Shown: positions 8,677 to 17,163 of the stretch, piece after piece | Layout of the letters: the number at the start of each line of letters is the position of its first letter | How positions within the stretch are numbered: the stretch's first letter is position 1 | Assembly: GCA_903929755.1 (NCBI GenBank) | Contig: CAIYVZ010000152.1 | Location: 1-33,665 of the forward strand | Source: an uncultured Acidobacteriia bacterium | GTDB taxonomy: Bacteria; Acidobacteriota; Terriglobia; Bryobacterales; Bryobacteraceae | Direction of reading: 5' to 3' | DNA: 33,665 nucleotides | Program-made: the position numbers and the translations under genes | Notes under the pieces: generated by a model | What the model was told of the DNA's origin: nothing | The model's input: only the letters and a program-made list of their open reading frames with translations | Databases searched by the model: none

Positions 8677-9484
8677 ATCCCCCATTATTCTGCTCGGCCT
8701 GGGGTTTACCGCTACCCGCTTAGCCCGTCGCCTCCTGGCTGACGGTCGGTCCGTATTCGCTGCCACGCGCAATGCCGAACGGTTCTCTGCTTTATTCGAC
8801 CAGGGTTTATTAATCTCCGGGTTCAATGCCTCCGCGTTTCCTGCCGGCGCCGTCGTCGCCCACACCATTCCTCCGGTGGATGAGCCGGCACAGACCCTCC
8901 TGCACAATTTCCTTCTCGCCCTTGCCCCCCGCCGAGTCGTCTATGTCTCGGCGACCAGCGTTTACGGCGACCTCTCGGTAGTAGATGCCGAAAGTCCCGC
9001 CATTCCCGCCGGAGTGCCAGCCGTCAGACGTTTTCAGGAGGAACAGTGGCTCGCCGGTGGCCCCTGGGAGTCGCTGATTCTTCGGGCAGCGGCTATTTAT
9101 GGCCCTGGCCGCGGAGCTCATCGCAGGTTGGCATCCCGCCAGGAACCCGCATTAAACCAGCGTCGCGGACCTTCCGCTCTCGTCAGTCGGATCCACGTCG
9201 AGGATTTGTCACGCCTGGTGGCCCTGGGCCTCGATTCCGCGCTTTGTGGCGCGTTCCCCGTGGCCGATCAGGAACCGTGTTCTACTGAGGCACTTCTGCA
9301 CTGGTGCGTGCAGTATTTGGAGCTCGACCCGGCAGATGTGGATATTAGTGGAACAATCTCCACCGGACGTCGCGTAGACGGCTCTCGTATTATCAACAAG
9401 TTAGGAGCTGTTCTGACTTATCCGGACTACCGCAGCGGCGTCGCGCAGTGCATCCAGGAGGAACGCTGGCCTGGCCGTTCTTAG
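8669..9484 (+). CDS. YeeZ-like NAD(P)-binding protein of the extended SDR superfamily
   Basis: The chosen start ATG (8669) overlaps the end of the mutase gene by 8 bases and gives 271 residues; the frame is open further upstream only as a shadow of the mutase. The N-terminal LLGLGFTATRLARRLL is a Rossmann dinucleotide-binding loop, and YVSATSVYGD matches the SDR strand-4 to strand-5 region. RAAAIYGPGRGAH is the typical later segment. The YxxxK catalytic pair is not evident where expected (the region reads VRRFQEEQW), as in the atypical YeeZ group, so catalytic activity is uncertain. Coupling to a phosphohexomutase suggests nucleotide-sugar or envelope metabolism. The stop codon shares the bases TTAG with the stop of the convergent gene. 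Confidence 0.75.
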   Translation: MRESPIILLGLGFTATRLARRLLADGRSVFAATRNAERFSALFDQGLLISGFNASAFPAGAVVAHTIPPVDEPAQTLLHNFLLALAPRRVVYVSATSVYGDLSVVDAESPAIPAGVPAVRRFQEEQWLAGGPWESLILRAAAIYGPGRGAHRRLASRQEPALNQRRGPSALVSRIHVEDLSRLVALGLDSALCGAFPVADQEPCSTEALLHWCVQYLELDPADVDISGTISTGRRVDGSRIINKLGAVLTYPDYRSGVAQCIQEERWPGRS

Positions 9485-9984
9485 GCCGCGGCTGCCGACG
9501 GAGCCTGTGCAAGTTGCCCAAACGCCTGTACCTGCGCCATCAACCCCGACAAATCTACCGCGCCAATACCCGCCCGGTACAACCACAAGCTCATTTCAAT
9601 CCGGCACAACGAGTAGGCAAAGTTGTACTTGCTGCGAAGCAACAGTACGGCAAGATCCGAGCGGTCTTCTTCCGAATCAACCATCATCTGACGAACCGCC
9701 GCATGCAGCGACGCAAAGTCTTTGGTCATGCAACGGAGGTAGCCCCGCATTATTCGTGAGCGTTGAACGCGCAGGACTCGTTCGAGCGTCTTGTCTCCGG
9801 CAACCAGTGCCATGTCTTCCGCAGACAGGAGCCGCTGCATCGGTTCATACCGGGAGATATCCACCTGGCTCGCACTTCGCAGGCTCTCCGTCGTCCGGAT
9901 TTGCCGCATTCTCGCAACAAATAAAATCCCGGCCATTCCGAGCAAGATAAAGGCTAATACCGTTAGATAGATTCCGATAATCAT
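9481..9984 (-). CDS. Small membrane-anchored protein of unknown function
   Basis: I do not recognise a family. Starting at ATG 9984, supported by an AGGGGAG about 9 bases upstream, the protein has 167 residues. One transmembrane helix occupies residues 2-24 (IIGIYLTVLAFILLGMAGIL), followed by a soluble, mostly helical domain rich in Arg, Leu and Ser and a short alanine-rich tail. The topology predicts a single N-terminal anchor with a cytoplasmic or periplasmic helical domain. It lies downstream of cpaF on the same strand but has a plausible promoter of its own, so it may or may not belong with the secretion ATPase. The open frame extends 18 codons upstream, but without a comparable binding site. 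Confidence 0.7.
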   Translation of the reverse strand: MIIGIYLTVLAFILLGMAGILFVARMRQIRTTESLRSASQVDISRYEPMQRLLSAEDMALVAGDKTLERVLRVQRSRIMRGYLRCMTKDFASLHAAVRQMMVDSEEDRSDLAVLLLRSKYNFAYSLCRIEMSLWLYRAGIGAVDLSGLMAQVQAFGQLAQAPSAAAA

Positions 9985-10009
9985 CTGGTTCACTCCCCTA
10001 AACGAACTG

Positions 10010-10064
10010 AGAATACCTGATGCCCGGCCAGAACGCAAGGGGTAGAGTCCTTGTTTCTTGCGTT
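10010..10064 (-). promoter_or_regulatory. Candidate promoter with inverted-repeat operator for the small membrane protein
   Basis: On the minus strand TTGCGT (10038-10033) and TATTCT (10015-10010) are separated by exactly 17 bases, a plausible sigma-70 promoter. The -35 lies inside one arm of an 8-base inverted repeat: AACGCAAG (10032-10039) and CTTGCGTT (10057-10064), 17 bases apart. A further imperfect dyad AGTATTCTTGTTC (10074-10086) / GAACAAATACT (10101-10111) sits between this and the end of cpaF and may instead be a weak transcript end. No protein can be assigned. Confidence 0.4.
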
Positions 10065-10146
10065 TTGCTTGTAAGTATTCTTGTTCGGAGCTCTGCGTCT
10101 GAACAAATACTCAACCCGGCAGGCTCTGTTTTCTTTCTCCTGGAGC

Positions 10147-11481
10147 CTACTGGTTTACCGCCAGACTTTCCGTGAACAGAGAGTCCGGCAGGTTGATGCC
10201 GCTCACGCGCAGGCGCTCCAGAATCTTCGGCCGGATCCCGGTCCCCTTAAACCGGCCCTGAACCTTGCCCTGCGCATTCACACCGCTCCGCTCAAAGGTG
10301 AATATCTCCTGAATTTCCACCTGGTCGTCATGCGCGCCCAGCACCTCGGCAATGCTCGTAATTCGCCGCGAGCCATCCTGCAGACGAGCCACCTGCACCA
10401 CCAGCTTGATCGCCGACGCCAGTTGCTGCAGAATCACGCGCGCCGGTATCTCAATGTCCGCCATCATCACCATCGTTTCCAGCCGCGAAAACGCGTCCTT
10501 CGGCGTATTGGCGTGTACCGTGCTCATAGAGCCCTCCACCCCCGTGTTCATAGCCTGCAGCATGTCCAGAGCCTCCGCACCGCGGCATTCGCCCACTATA
10601 ATGCGGTCAGGACGCATCCGTAAGGCCGTTCTCAACAGTTGACGCTGATTGATGCCGCCTTCTTTGTTCAGATTGGGTGGCCGCGTCTCAAACTTCACCA
10701 CGTGGCGTTGCTGCAGCTGCAATTCCGCAGTGTCCTCAATCGTCACAATCCGCTCTTCCTCGGGGATGAAGCGGGACAGGGCGTTCAGCGTCGTCGTTTT
10801 TCCCGACCCGGTCCCCCCGGAAATCAATATGGTCGATTTCGCCTGGACACACGCCGCCAGAAACTTCAGCATTCCAGGCATGATCGTCTGGTACTGGATC
10901 ATTTCTTCCTGCGTGATCACGTGACGCCCGAAGCGCCGGATACTCAGCGACGGGCCGTCCAGCGCCAGCGGCGGGATTATGGCGTTTACACGGGAACCGT
11001 CCAGCAGCCGGGCATCCACAATTGGTTGCGCTTCATCAATGCGCCTTCCAACCTGCGACACAATCTTCTCGATTATGTGAAGAAGATGGGCGTTGTCCCG
11101 AAAACGAACCGGAACCTCCGAGAGCTTCCCCCCCCGTTCTATGTACACCTTGTCAAAACGATTCACAAGAATGTCCGAGATCGAGGGCTCCTTCAGCAAG
11201 GGTTCCAGCGGCCCCAGGCCCAGCACTTCGTCCAGAACCTCTTCGATAATTCGGTTCTGTTCCGCGGCTGTCATCGGAACCCGCTCTTCTTCCAGCAGTC
11301 GCTCCACCACGCGCCCGATTTCCGCCCGAAGCCTTTCCTTCGGCAGGGAGGAAACTCGCTCCAGGTTCAAAACACCAAGTAACTTCTTATGAATCAGTGA
11401 CTTAAGCTCGAAATTGCGGTCCGTCGGGCGGCCGTAGGCGGGGCCCTGCGGCTTCGGTTGGGGTCTGTTGGGAGTCGACAC
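10147..11481 (-). CDS. cpaF: CpaF/TadA-type secretion ATPase
   Basis: The 444-residue protein is a type II/IV secretion superfamily hexameric ATPase of the CpaF (Tad pilus) branch. Visible elements are a helical N-domain (about 25-100), the [13 protein letters not shown] and [16 protein letters not shown] signature segments, Walker [10 protein letters not shown] (about 222-230), the Asp box IEDTAEL, Walker B with [16 protein letters not shown] (about 294-308) and the His box [16 protein letters not shown]. It would power assembly of an adhesive pilus or a related apparatus at the inner membrane. No other tad/cpa genes occur here, so it is an orphan in this window. The start is GTG at 11481 with no ribosome-binding site; a TATAAT only about 15 bases upstream hints at a leaderless message. 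Confidence 0.92.
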   Translation of the reverse strand: MSTPNRPQPKPQGPAYGRPTDRNFELKSLIHKKLLGVLNLERVSSLPKERLRAEIGRVVERLLEEERVPMTAAEQNRIIEEVLDEVLGLGPLEPLLKEPSISDILVNRFDKVYIERGGKLSEVPVRFRDNAHLLHIIEKIVSQVGRRIDEAQPIVDARLLDGSRVNAIIPPLALDGPSLSIRRFGRHVITQEEMIQYQTIMPGMLKFLAACVQAKSTILISGGTGSGKTTTLNALSRFIPEEERIVTIEDTAELQLQQRHVVKFETRPPNLNKEGGINQRQLLRTALRMRPDRIIVGECRGAEALDMLQAMNTGVEGSMSTVHANTPKDAFSRLETMVMMADIEIPARVILQQLASAIKLVVQVARLQDGSRRITSIAEVLGAHDDQVEIQEIFTFERSGVNAQGKVQGRFKGTGIRPKILERLRVSGINLPDSLFTESLAVNQ

Positions 11482-11495
11482 GGGTTTCGGGCATA

Positions 11496-11566
11496 ATTAT
11501 AACGGGCCTGTTCCCCTGCTGCCCGATCGCATCCATTGTCACGCTGCCCGGTTGCATCCATTGTCA
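11496..11566 (-). promoter_or_regulatory. cpaF promoter region with two 13-base direct repeats
   Basis: In the 106-base gap between divergent cpaF and the MerR-type gene, a perfect TATAAT lies at 11501-11496 on the minus strand. Two identical copies of GCATCCATTGTCA (11529-11541 and 11554-11566) lie upstream of it with a 25-base period, about 2.4 helical turns. No good -35 is present, so the repeats may be activator sites for cpaF; they also lie just upstream of the MerR-type gene and could act on it. Confidence 0.45.
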
Positions 11567-11587
11567 TATTGGATGATAAAGAGAGTA

Positions 11588-11998
11588 ATGGTTCCCACGA
11601 ATGACGGCCCGGTATTGGGCGGCAACGAGTTCCCACCAGCCCCGATCCCCGATAAGCTGTTCTTCAAGATTGGCGAGGTCAGTCAGTTGGTAGGCGTGGA
11701 AGCCTACGTCCTCCGCTATTGGGAATCGGAGTTCAAGGGTCTCTCCCCCAAAAAGAGCTCAACCGGCCAGCGTATGTTCCGCCGCAAAGACGTGGAACTC
11801 CTTCTCCAGATCAAACAACTGCTCTACGATCAGAAGTTCACCATGGAAGGGGCACGCAAGGCTCTGGCGGACAAGGCAACAAAATCCATCGCCAAGCCCG
11901 CGCCTAAAAAAGTAAAACAGGAGTCGCTCTTCGGTTCCGACGACCCCCTGCCCGAGATCCGGCGCCAAATCGCCGAGATCCTCAAAATGATGGCCTGA
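11588..11998 (+). CDS. MerR-family transcriptional regulator without an effector domain
   Basis: The winged-helix MerR DNA-binding domain is clear at about residues 26-94 (chosen start): [21 protein letters not shown], then the wing [19 protein letters not shown] and the helical [13 protein letters not shown]. After this comes a lysine-rich linker and a short helical tail ([15 protein letters not shown]), with no metal-binding cysteines or drug-binding domain, as in the short MerR proteins common in acidobacteria and deltaproteobacteria. Starts at 11573 (MIKRV) or 11588 (MVPTN) are both possible; the second has an AAGAG a few bases upstream. It is divergent from cpaF and convergent with parB, and could bind the repeats in the shared promoter region. 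Confidence 0.85.
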   Translation: MVPTNDGPVLGGNEFPPAPIPDKLFFKIGEVSQLVGVEAYVLRYWESEFKGLSPKKSSTGQRMFRRKDVELLLQIKQLLYDQKFTMEGARKALADKATKSIAKPAPKKVKQESLFGSDDPLPEIRRQIAEILKMMA

Positions 11999-12010
11999 CC
12001 CCGCAGGCTG

Positions 12011-12931
12011 TTAACTGTTGGAAACGATTAGTTCGTAAATACGATCCAGGTCCGTCGGCGAGTAATACTCAATCTCGATGTGACCCTTGTCTTTCCCTTT
12101 CCCCACAATTCGCACGCGCGTTCCCAAGGCCTGCTCCAGTTCCAGAATCGCGGCTTTCACGTTGGGATCCTGCCCCTGGGTCTGGACCTTCGCTTTTGCC
12201 TTTGCCGGTCCCGCTGGCTTGGTGAACTCCTCTATCTGGCGGACCGACCATCCTTCTTTAATAGCTTTGTCCGCAACTTCCCTCTGCGTCGCCTCGTCCG
12301 GAAGCTTCAGCAGAGCTCTGGCGTGTCCCTGCGTTAGCTTTCGCGCCGTCACCAGATCCTGAATATCTGTCGGTAAGTGCAACAAACGAATAGTGTTAGC
12401 AATCGTCGCCCGGTCTTTCCCGGTCTTCTCGCCAATCTCTTCGTGCGTCAGATCCAGTTCTGTCATCATGCGCTGGAAGGCTTGCGCCAGTTCCACCGGA
12501 TTCAGATCTTCACGCTGGATATTCTCGACAATCGCCAACTCCAGAACCTTCTGGTCGTCAGCCGTTCGCAGAATTACCGGGATTTCGCTCAGTCCGGCAG
12601 CGCTGGCTGCTCTCCAGCGTCGCTCACCGGCAATGATCTGGTAGCGCTGGGGGCCCGCTCTCCGCACCACAATCGGCTGGATAATGCCATCCCGCTCAAT
12701 CGATTGCGCTAACTCCGCCAGTGCCACCGGGTCAAATTCTCGCCGGGGCTGGTTTGGATTCGCTTCAACTGAGGTTATCGGGACAAGACTAACCCTGCCA
12801 TCCGCTGGTTCCCCCGACTCAACCTTGGCAGCCTGTGCCGCTGCTGCTGCCAGTGCTGCCGCCTGTGGCCGCGGCGGCAGTAAGGAGTGAAGACCTTTAC
12901 CGAGCGCCTTGCGCCCGTCGTTTTTGTTCAT
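12011..12931 (-). CDS. parB: Chromosome-partitioning protein ParB
   Basis: ParB is the CTP-dependent DNA clamp that loads at parS and spreads to organise the origin region. The 306 residues show the N-terminal GKALGKGLHSLLP motif (binds ParA), a long Ala/Gln linker, the CTP-binding part with QPRREFDP, SIERDGIIQPIVVR and GERRWRAA, then NIQREDLNPVE and the helix-turn-helix (LTHEEIGEKTGKDRATIAN...). A short C-terminal dimerisation domain ends the protein. The start overlaps the parA 3' end by 35 bases, implying translational coupling. Four parS sites lie just upstream of parA, so all parts of the segregation system are present. Confidence 0.95.
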   Translation of the reverse strand: MNKNDGRKALGKGLHSLLPPRPQAAALAAAAAQAAKVESGEPADGRVSLVPITSVEANPNQPRREFDPVALAELAQSIERDGIIQPIVVRRAGPQRYQIIAGERRWRAASAAGLSEIPVILRTADDQKVLELAIVENIQREDLNPVELAQAFQRMMTELDLTHEEIGEKTGKDRATIANTIRLLHLPTDIQDLVTARKLTQGHARALLKLPDEATQREVADKAIKEGWSVRQIEEFTKPAGPAKAKAKVQTQGQDPNVKAAILELEQALGTRVRIVGKGKDKGHIEIEYYSPTDLDRIYELIVSNS

Positions 12932-13685
12932 TGGAAAGAATCTCTTTAGCTAACTGGATGTATGATTCGGAGCCGCGCGAGGCGGGATCGTACAAAAGAA
13001 CGGGTTTTCCGTGGCTCGGAGCCTCGGCAAGGCGTATATTTCGGGGAATCACTGTCTTCAACACGTCTTCCTGGAAGAATTCCCGCAGATCTGCCGCCAC
13101 TTGCCGCGTCAGATTCGTCCGGTCATCAAACATGGTCAACAGAATCCCCTCTGTCCGGATCGGATGATCAAAGGATTCCCGCACCCTGTCGATCGTATCC
13201 ATCAACTCAGATACCCCTTCCAGCGCGAAAAACTCGCACTGAATCGGCACAAGGACCGAATCGGCAGCCATCAGAGCGTTTAATGTCAGCAAATCCAGTG
13301 CCGGCGGGCAATCAATCAGGATGAACTGGTAGTTCGCACGAACCTCATCAAGTTGCGTCCGCAGGATGATCTCCCTGTCCGGAATGTTCACTAACTCAAA
13401 ATTTGCACCAATCAGGTTCTTGTCGGCTGGAATAATGTCCAAACCGTCCATTCCGGAGGGCTGAATCGCACTGCTCACGGGTAATCGGTTCACCAGAACG
13501 TCGTATGTAGTCAGGAGTCCCGGGGTTTTCTGCAAACCAAAGCCGCTGGTGGAGTTTCCCTGCGGATCTGAATCGATCAGCAGCACCTTTACATCGTTTG
13601 CGGCAAGCGAAGCCGCAAGGTTGATGGCGGTAGTGGTTTTCCCTACCCCGCCCTTTTGATTCGTAATTGCTATTGTTGTGGTCAC
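12897..13685 (-). CDS. parA: Chromosome-partitioning ATPase ParA (Soj)
   Basis: ParA is a deviant-Walker ATPase that binds DNA non-specifically and moves ParB-parS complexes. With the start at GTG 13685 the protein has 262 residues, the usual Soj length, beginning MTTTIAITNQKGGVGKTT with the deviant Walker A motif KGGVGKTTT. An AGGA six bases upstream supports this start; the open frame extends 49 codons further with low-complexity residues that do not match the family. LIDSDPQGNST (Walker A'), ILIDCPPALDLLTLNAL (Walker B) and FDDRTNLTRQV are visible. It lies between mnmG and parB in the common order mnmG-parA-parB, here without rsmG. Confidence 0.95.
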   Translation of the reverse strand: MTTTIAITNQKGGVGKTTTAINLAASLAANDVKVLLIDSDPQGNSTSGFGLQKTPGLLTTYDVLVNRLPVSSAIQPSGMDGLDIIPADKNLIGANFELVNIPDREIILRTQLDEVRANYQFILIDCPPALDLLTLNALMAADSVLVPIQCEFFALEGVSELMDTIDRVRESFDHPIRTEGILLTMFDDRTNLTRQVAADLREFFQEDVLKTVIPRNIRLAEAPSHGKPVLLYDPASRGSESYIQLAKEILSNEQKRRAQGAR

Positions 13686-13846
13686 AAATAGTCCTGGCCT
13701 GTTTTCGTCCGTAACGTCGTCGACTGATTTTCTGGCATTTGGTGTGCTGGCGTTTGATCTACTGGCAACATGCTCCAGGGCTGTAAGCTCTGGCTGCTCC
13801 ATTCTACAACTCTGCCGCTTCCTGGCGCTCACGGAAGAACTCCATC

Positions 13847-13862
13847 TGTTTCACGTGAAACA
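13847..13862. promoter_or_regulatory. parS site 1
   Basis: TGTTTCACGTGAAACA is a perfect 16-base palindrome matching the conserved bacterial parS consensus, bound by ParB. It lies in the mnmG-parA gap, 162 bases before the parA start. Confidence 0.95.
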
Positions 13863-13890
13863 GATATCGCCCAACCGAGACCCTAAACCC

Positions 13891-13906
13891 TGTTTCACGT
13901 GAAAGA
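13891..13906. promoter_or_regulatory. parS site 2 (one mismatch)
   Basis: TGTTTCACGTGAAAGA differs from the other sites by one base in the right arm. It lies between the mnmG stop and site 1. It may be a weaker ParB site or a decaying copy. Confidence 0.85.
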
Positions 13907-13912
13907 CTCACC

Positions 13913-15766
13913 TCAAACCAGCCCACGTGTTTCACGTGAAACACTCCTCTCAAGCCCCCCCCGTGTTTCACGTGAAACACTCAGGCTCACGTACATATCC
14001 AGAATCGCCACCGCCGCAGGCGTTACCCCCGGAATCCGCGCCGCCTGGCCCAACGTCACCGGCCCCACCGCCTTCAACTTCTCCCCAACTTCCCGCGAAA
14101 TCCCCGGAATTACCCCAAAATCCAGACCCACCGGCAACACCCGCTCGCTCGACCCCTGCAATCGCTCCACCTGACGCCGTTGCTGGTCCACATACCCGGC
14201 GTACTTTACCTCAGTTTCCACCGTCATCAACACCCCACGCTCCGCCGGACCCCCCAAAACACCCTCAACCCACTCTTTCAACTCCCCAATCTTCGATTCC
14301 GGCCGCCGCAACCACGCCGCCTTCACCCCCGTACCAAATGCCTTCACCAACGCCTCTGTCTGCACTCGCCGCCGATGAAATACCTCCAAACGCTCCTTAG
14401 AAGCCAGCCCAAGCCGCTCCGCTATCGGCGTAAGCCGCAAATCAGCGTTATCCATCCGCAAATTCAACCGGTACTCCGCCCGCGACGTGAACATCCGGTA
14501 AGGCTCGTCCGCACCCTTCGTCACCAGATCGTCCACCATAATCCCCAAATACGCCTCGCTGCGCCCCAGTTGCACCAATTCCCGACCCAGAATCTTCTGC
14601 GCGGCATTAATCCCCGCCATCAACCCCTGCCCGGCAGCCTCTTCATAACCCGACGTCCCGTTAATCTGACCCGCCAGGAACAATCCCGGCAATTTCTTCA
14701 CTTCCAGCCGATGATCCAACTCCCGCGCATCCACCGCGTCATACTCAATCGCATACCCTGGCCGAATCATCTCCGCGTCTTCCAAACCCGGTATCGACGC
14801 AATAATCGCCGCCTGCACGTCAATCGGCAGACTCGTCGACATCCCGTTCACGTAAATCTCGTTCGTGTCCAACCCCTCCGGCTCCAGAAACAGCTGGTGG
14901 TTCTCCTTGTCCGGGAACTTGACGAACTTATCTTCTATAGAAGGGCAGTACCGCGGTCCGATCCCTTCAATCTGCCCGCTGTATAACGGTGACCGCGCTA
15001 TGTTGTCCTGAATCACCTTCTTCGTGGCAGCCGTCGTCCGCGCCAAATAACACTGAATCTGCGGACGGTCAATCTTTTCCGTCAGGAACGAGAACGGAGT
15101 CGGGTCAACATCCCCGAACTGCGGCTCAAACTTCGTCCAATCAATGCTCCGGGCATCCAAACGAGGAGGCGTCCCCGTTTTCAGCCTCTTCCATCGCAAC
15201 CCCAACCCCCGAATCTGATCCGCCAGAATCTCTGAAGCTGGTTCACCATTCCGCCCACAAGAGAACTGCTTCTCCCCCACATGCGCCAAACCATTCAGGA
15301 ACGTGCCCGTAGTAATGATCACCGCCTGGCACAGAACCCGACGCCCATCCACCAACCGCACGCCCCCCACCCGACCATTCTCAATAATCAGCGAGCCCAC
15401 TTCAGCCTGCTTGATCCGGATGTTCGGCTCGCGCTCCAATACCGCTTTCATATGCGTCCGGTACTGCTTCTTGTCGCACTGCGCGCGTGGCGACCAAACC
15501 GCCGGCCCCCGGCTCGTATTCAACAGCCGAAATTGAATCCCCACCGCGTCAGTGACTTCACCCATCACCCCACCCAGCGCGTCAATCTCCCGAACCAGAT
15601 GCCCCTTGGCAATTCCACCAATCGCCGGATTGCAGGACATCTGCGCAATCAGGTCCGAATTCATCGTGATCATCGCGGTCCGCAGACCCATCCGCGCACA
15701 CGCCCGCGCAGCTTCACAACCCGCGTGACCGCCACCCACAACCACTACCTCGAATGTCAAATCCAT
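13913..15766 (-). CDS. mnmG: tRNA uridine-34 5-carboxymethylaminomethyl modification enzyme MnmG (GidA)
   Basis: MnmG binds FAD and, with MnmE, modifies the wobble uridine of certain tRNAs. The 617 residues show the FAD-binding [21 protein letters not shown] (about 7-27), the [26 protein letters not shown] segment, GTFLNGL, the second dinucleotide-associated [21 protein letters not shown] and the C-terminal RLGL... region, all characteristic. The family's conserved end is [13 protein letters not shown]-like; here about 24 further residues ([22 protein letters not shown]...) follow, encoded by DNA carrying two parS sites. It is divergent from purD (59 bases between) and precedes parA by 227 bases. 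Confidence 0.96.
   Translation of the reverse strand: MDLTFEVVVVGGGHAGCEAARACARMGLRTAMITMNSDLIAQMSCNPAIGGIAKGHLVREIDALGGVMGEVTDAVGIQFRLLNTSRGPAVWSPRAQCDKKQYRTHMKAVLEREPNIRIKQAEVGSLIIENGRVGGVRLVDGRRVLCQAVIITTGTFLNGLAHVGEKQFSCGRNGEPASEILADQIRGLGLRWKRLKTGTPPRLDARSIDWTKFEPQFGDVDPTPFSFLTEKIDRPQIQCYLARTTAATKKVIQDNIARSPLYSGQIEGIGPRYCPSIEDKFVKFPDKENHQLFLEPEGLDTNEIYVNGMSTSLPIDVQAAIIASIPGLEDAEMIRPGYAIEYDAVDARELDHRLEVKKLPGLFLAGQINGTSGYEEAAGQGLMAGINAAQKILGRELVQLGRSEAYLGIMVDDLVTKGADEPYRMFTSRAEYRLNLRMDNADLRLTPIAERLGLASKERLEVFHRRRVQTEALVKAFGTGVKAAWLRRPESKIGELKEWVEGVLGGPAERGVLMTVETEVKYAGYVDQQRRQVERLQGSSERVLPVGLDFGVIPGISREVGEKLKAVGPVTLGQAARIPGVTPAAVAILDMYVSLSVSRETRGGLERSVSRETRGLV
13928..13943. promoter_or_regulatory. 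parS site 3, inside the mnmG 3' end
   Basis: A perfect TGTTTCACGTGAAACA palindrome lies within the coding frame of mnmG, where its minus strand encodes VSRET just before the stop codon. It is 37 bases from site 2 (start to start). Confidence 0.95.
13964..13979. promoter_or_regulatory. parS site 4, inside the mnmG 3' end
   Basis: A second perfect parS palindrome lies inside the mnmG coding frame, again encoding VSRET, 36 bases from site 3. Together sites 3 and 4 account for a repeated VSRETRG peptide at the MnmG C-terminus. Confidence 0.95.
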
Positions 15767-15825
15767 AATTTAGCCGAACCCATTGATAACATTGTAACTG
15801 GACCTGAAAAAACACCTTTAACCAT

Positions 15826-17037
15826 ATGAAAGTTCTCGTAATCGGTGGCGGCGGCCGTGAACACGCACTCGCATGGCGCCTTGCTGCGTCCAACTCTGTC
15901 ACCCAGCTCCACTGCGCCCCAGGCAACCCCGGAAGCGCCCAACTCGCCACCTGCCATCAAACTTCGGATTATGTCCACTTAGCCCAGTCCCTCCATATCG
16001 ATCTCACCGTCGTCGGCCCCGAAGTCCCCCTCGTCGCGGGAATCGTTGACCAGTTCCGCACCCAGGGCCTCCACATCGTAGGCCCCAATGCCGCCAATGC
16101 CGCCCTCGAAGGCAGCAAAATCTACTCCAAACGCTTCATGCAGAAGCTAGGCATCCCCACCGCCCGCTTCCAGACTGTAGACACCCCCGAACAGGCCCGC
16201 GCCGCGTTTCCTCACTTCCACTTCCCTCTCGTCCTCAAGACGGACGGCCTCGCCGCCGGCAAAGGCGTCATTATCGCCCAAAACCACGCCGAAGCCGAAG
16301 AAGCCCTCACCCAACTCACCTGCCCCCTCGTCCTCGAAGAATTCCTCGTCGGCGAAGAAGTCAGCTTCATCGCACTTTGCGACGGCAAAACGGCTGTCGC
16401 CCTCGAACCCTCTCAAGACCACAAACGCATCTTCGATAACGACGAAGGCCCCAACACCGGCGGCATGGGAGCCTTCTCCGACTCCCGCATCCTCAACCAA
16501 ACCCAGCGCTCGTCCATCCTGGAAACTGTCATCCTCCCCGTCGTTCGAGCCACCCAATTCACCGGCTTCCTCTACGCCGGCATCATGATGACCGCCGACG
16601 GTCCCCGCGTCCTCGAATTCAACGTCCGCCTCGGAGATCCAGAGACCCAGCCCCTCATGATGCGCCTCGATTGCGACTGGGCCGAAGCCCTTCTCGCCTC
16701 CGCCCGCGGTGCCCTCACGCCAGACCTCCTCCGCTGGAACCCGAAACCCGCCACCTGCGTGGTCCTCGCTTCCGAAGGCTATCCCGGCCCGGTAATCGCC
16801 AACCGCCTCATCACCGGCCTCGAACTTCCCACGAACTGTCAGGTCTTCCACGCCGGTACCCGCCAAACCGACGCCGGCATAGTCACCGACGGAGGCCGCG
16901 TCCTCGGAATCACCGCTCTCGGCGATACCCTCCAGGCCAGTATCCAAAACACTTATGCCGGAGTCAGCCACATCCACTTCGAAGGCATGCAATACCGCAA
17001 AGATATTGGCGCTCGCGGCCTCCGCACGCTAAAATAA
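15826..17037 (+). CDS. purD: Phosphoribosylamine-glycine ligase (GAR synthetase)
   Basis: PurD joins 5-phosphoribosylamine and glycine with ATP in step two of purine synthesis. The 403-residue protein begins MKVLVIGGGGREHALAW (N-domain loop), has GPEVPLVAGIVD, the ATP-grasp segments FPLVLKTDGLAAGKGV and DHKRIFDNDEGPNTGGMGAF (with the family signature), and RLGDPETQPLM carrying the metal-binding acidic residues. The length is slightly below the usual 420-430. The start lacks a strong ribosome-binding site. Three short GCTAAAAT copies (17028, 17042, 17059) straddle its stop and lead to the tRNA gene. No other pur genes lie nearby. Confidence 0.95.
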   Translation: MKVLVIGGGGREHALAWRLAASNSVTQLHCAPGNPGSAQLATCHQTSDYVHLAQSLHIDLTVVGPEVPLVAGIVDQFRTQGLHIVGPNAANAALEGSKIYSKRFMQKLGIPTARFQTVDTPEQARAAFPHFHFPLVLKTDGLAAGKGVIIAQNHAEAEEALTQLTCPLVLEEFLVGEEVSFIALCDGKTAVALEPSQDHKRIFDNDEGPNTGGMGAFSDSRILNQTQRSSILETVILPVVRATQFTGFLYAGIMMTADGPRVLEFNVRLGDPETQPLMMRLDCDWAEALLASARGALTPDLLRWNPKPATCVVLASEGYPGPVIANRLITGLELPTNCQVFHAGTRQTDAGIVTDGGRVLGITALGDTLQASIQNTYAGVSHIHFEGMQYRKDIGARGLRTLK

Positions 17038-17078
17038 GCTTGCTAAAATAAAGCAGCCGCTAAAATCACCAAACAAGC

Positions 17079-17155
17079 GGGCACGTAGCTCAGTTGGATA
17101 GAGCGTCCGCCTCCTAAGCGGAAGGTCGGCAGTTCAAATCTGCCCGTGCCCACCA
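17079..17155 (+). tRNA. tRNA-Arg (anticodon CCT)
   Basis: A full cloverleaf can be folded by eye: acceptor GGGCACG/CGTGCCC, D stem GCTC/GAGC, anticodon stem TCCGC/GCGGA around loop CTCCTAA (anticodon CCT, reading AGG), T stem GGCAG/CTGCC with TTCAAAT loop, discriminator A and an encoded CCA tail. It sits 41 bases after purD on the same strand. Confidence 0.96.
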
Positions 17156-17163
17156 AAACCTTC

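Noticed and set aside
17028-17066. Three GCTAAAAT copies around the purD stop
   Set aside because: Too short and irregularly spaced (14 and 17 bases) to support a specific element; recorded only as context of purD.
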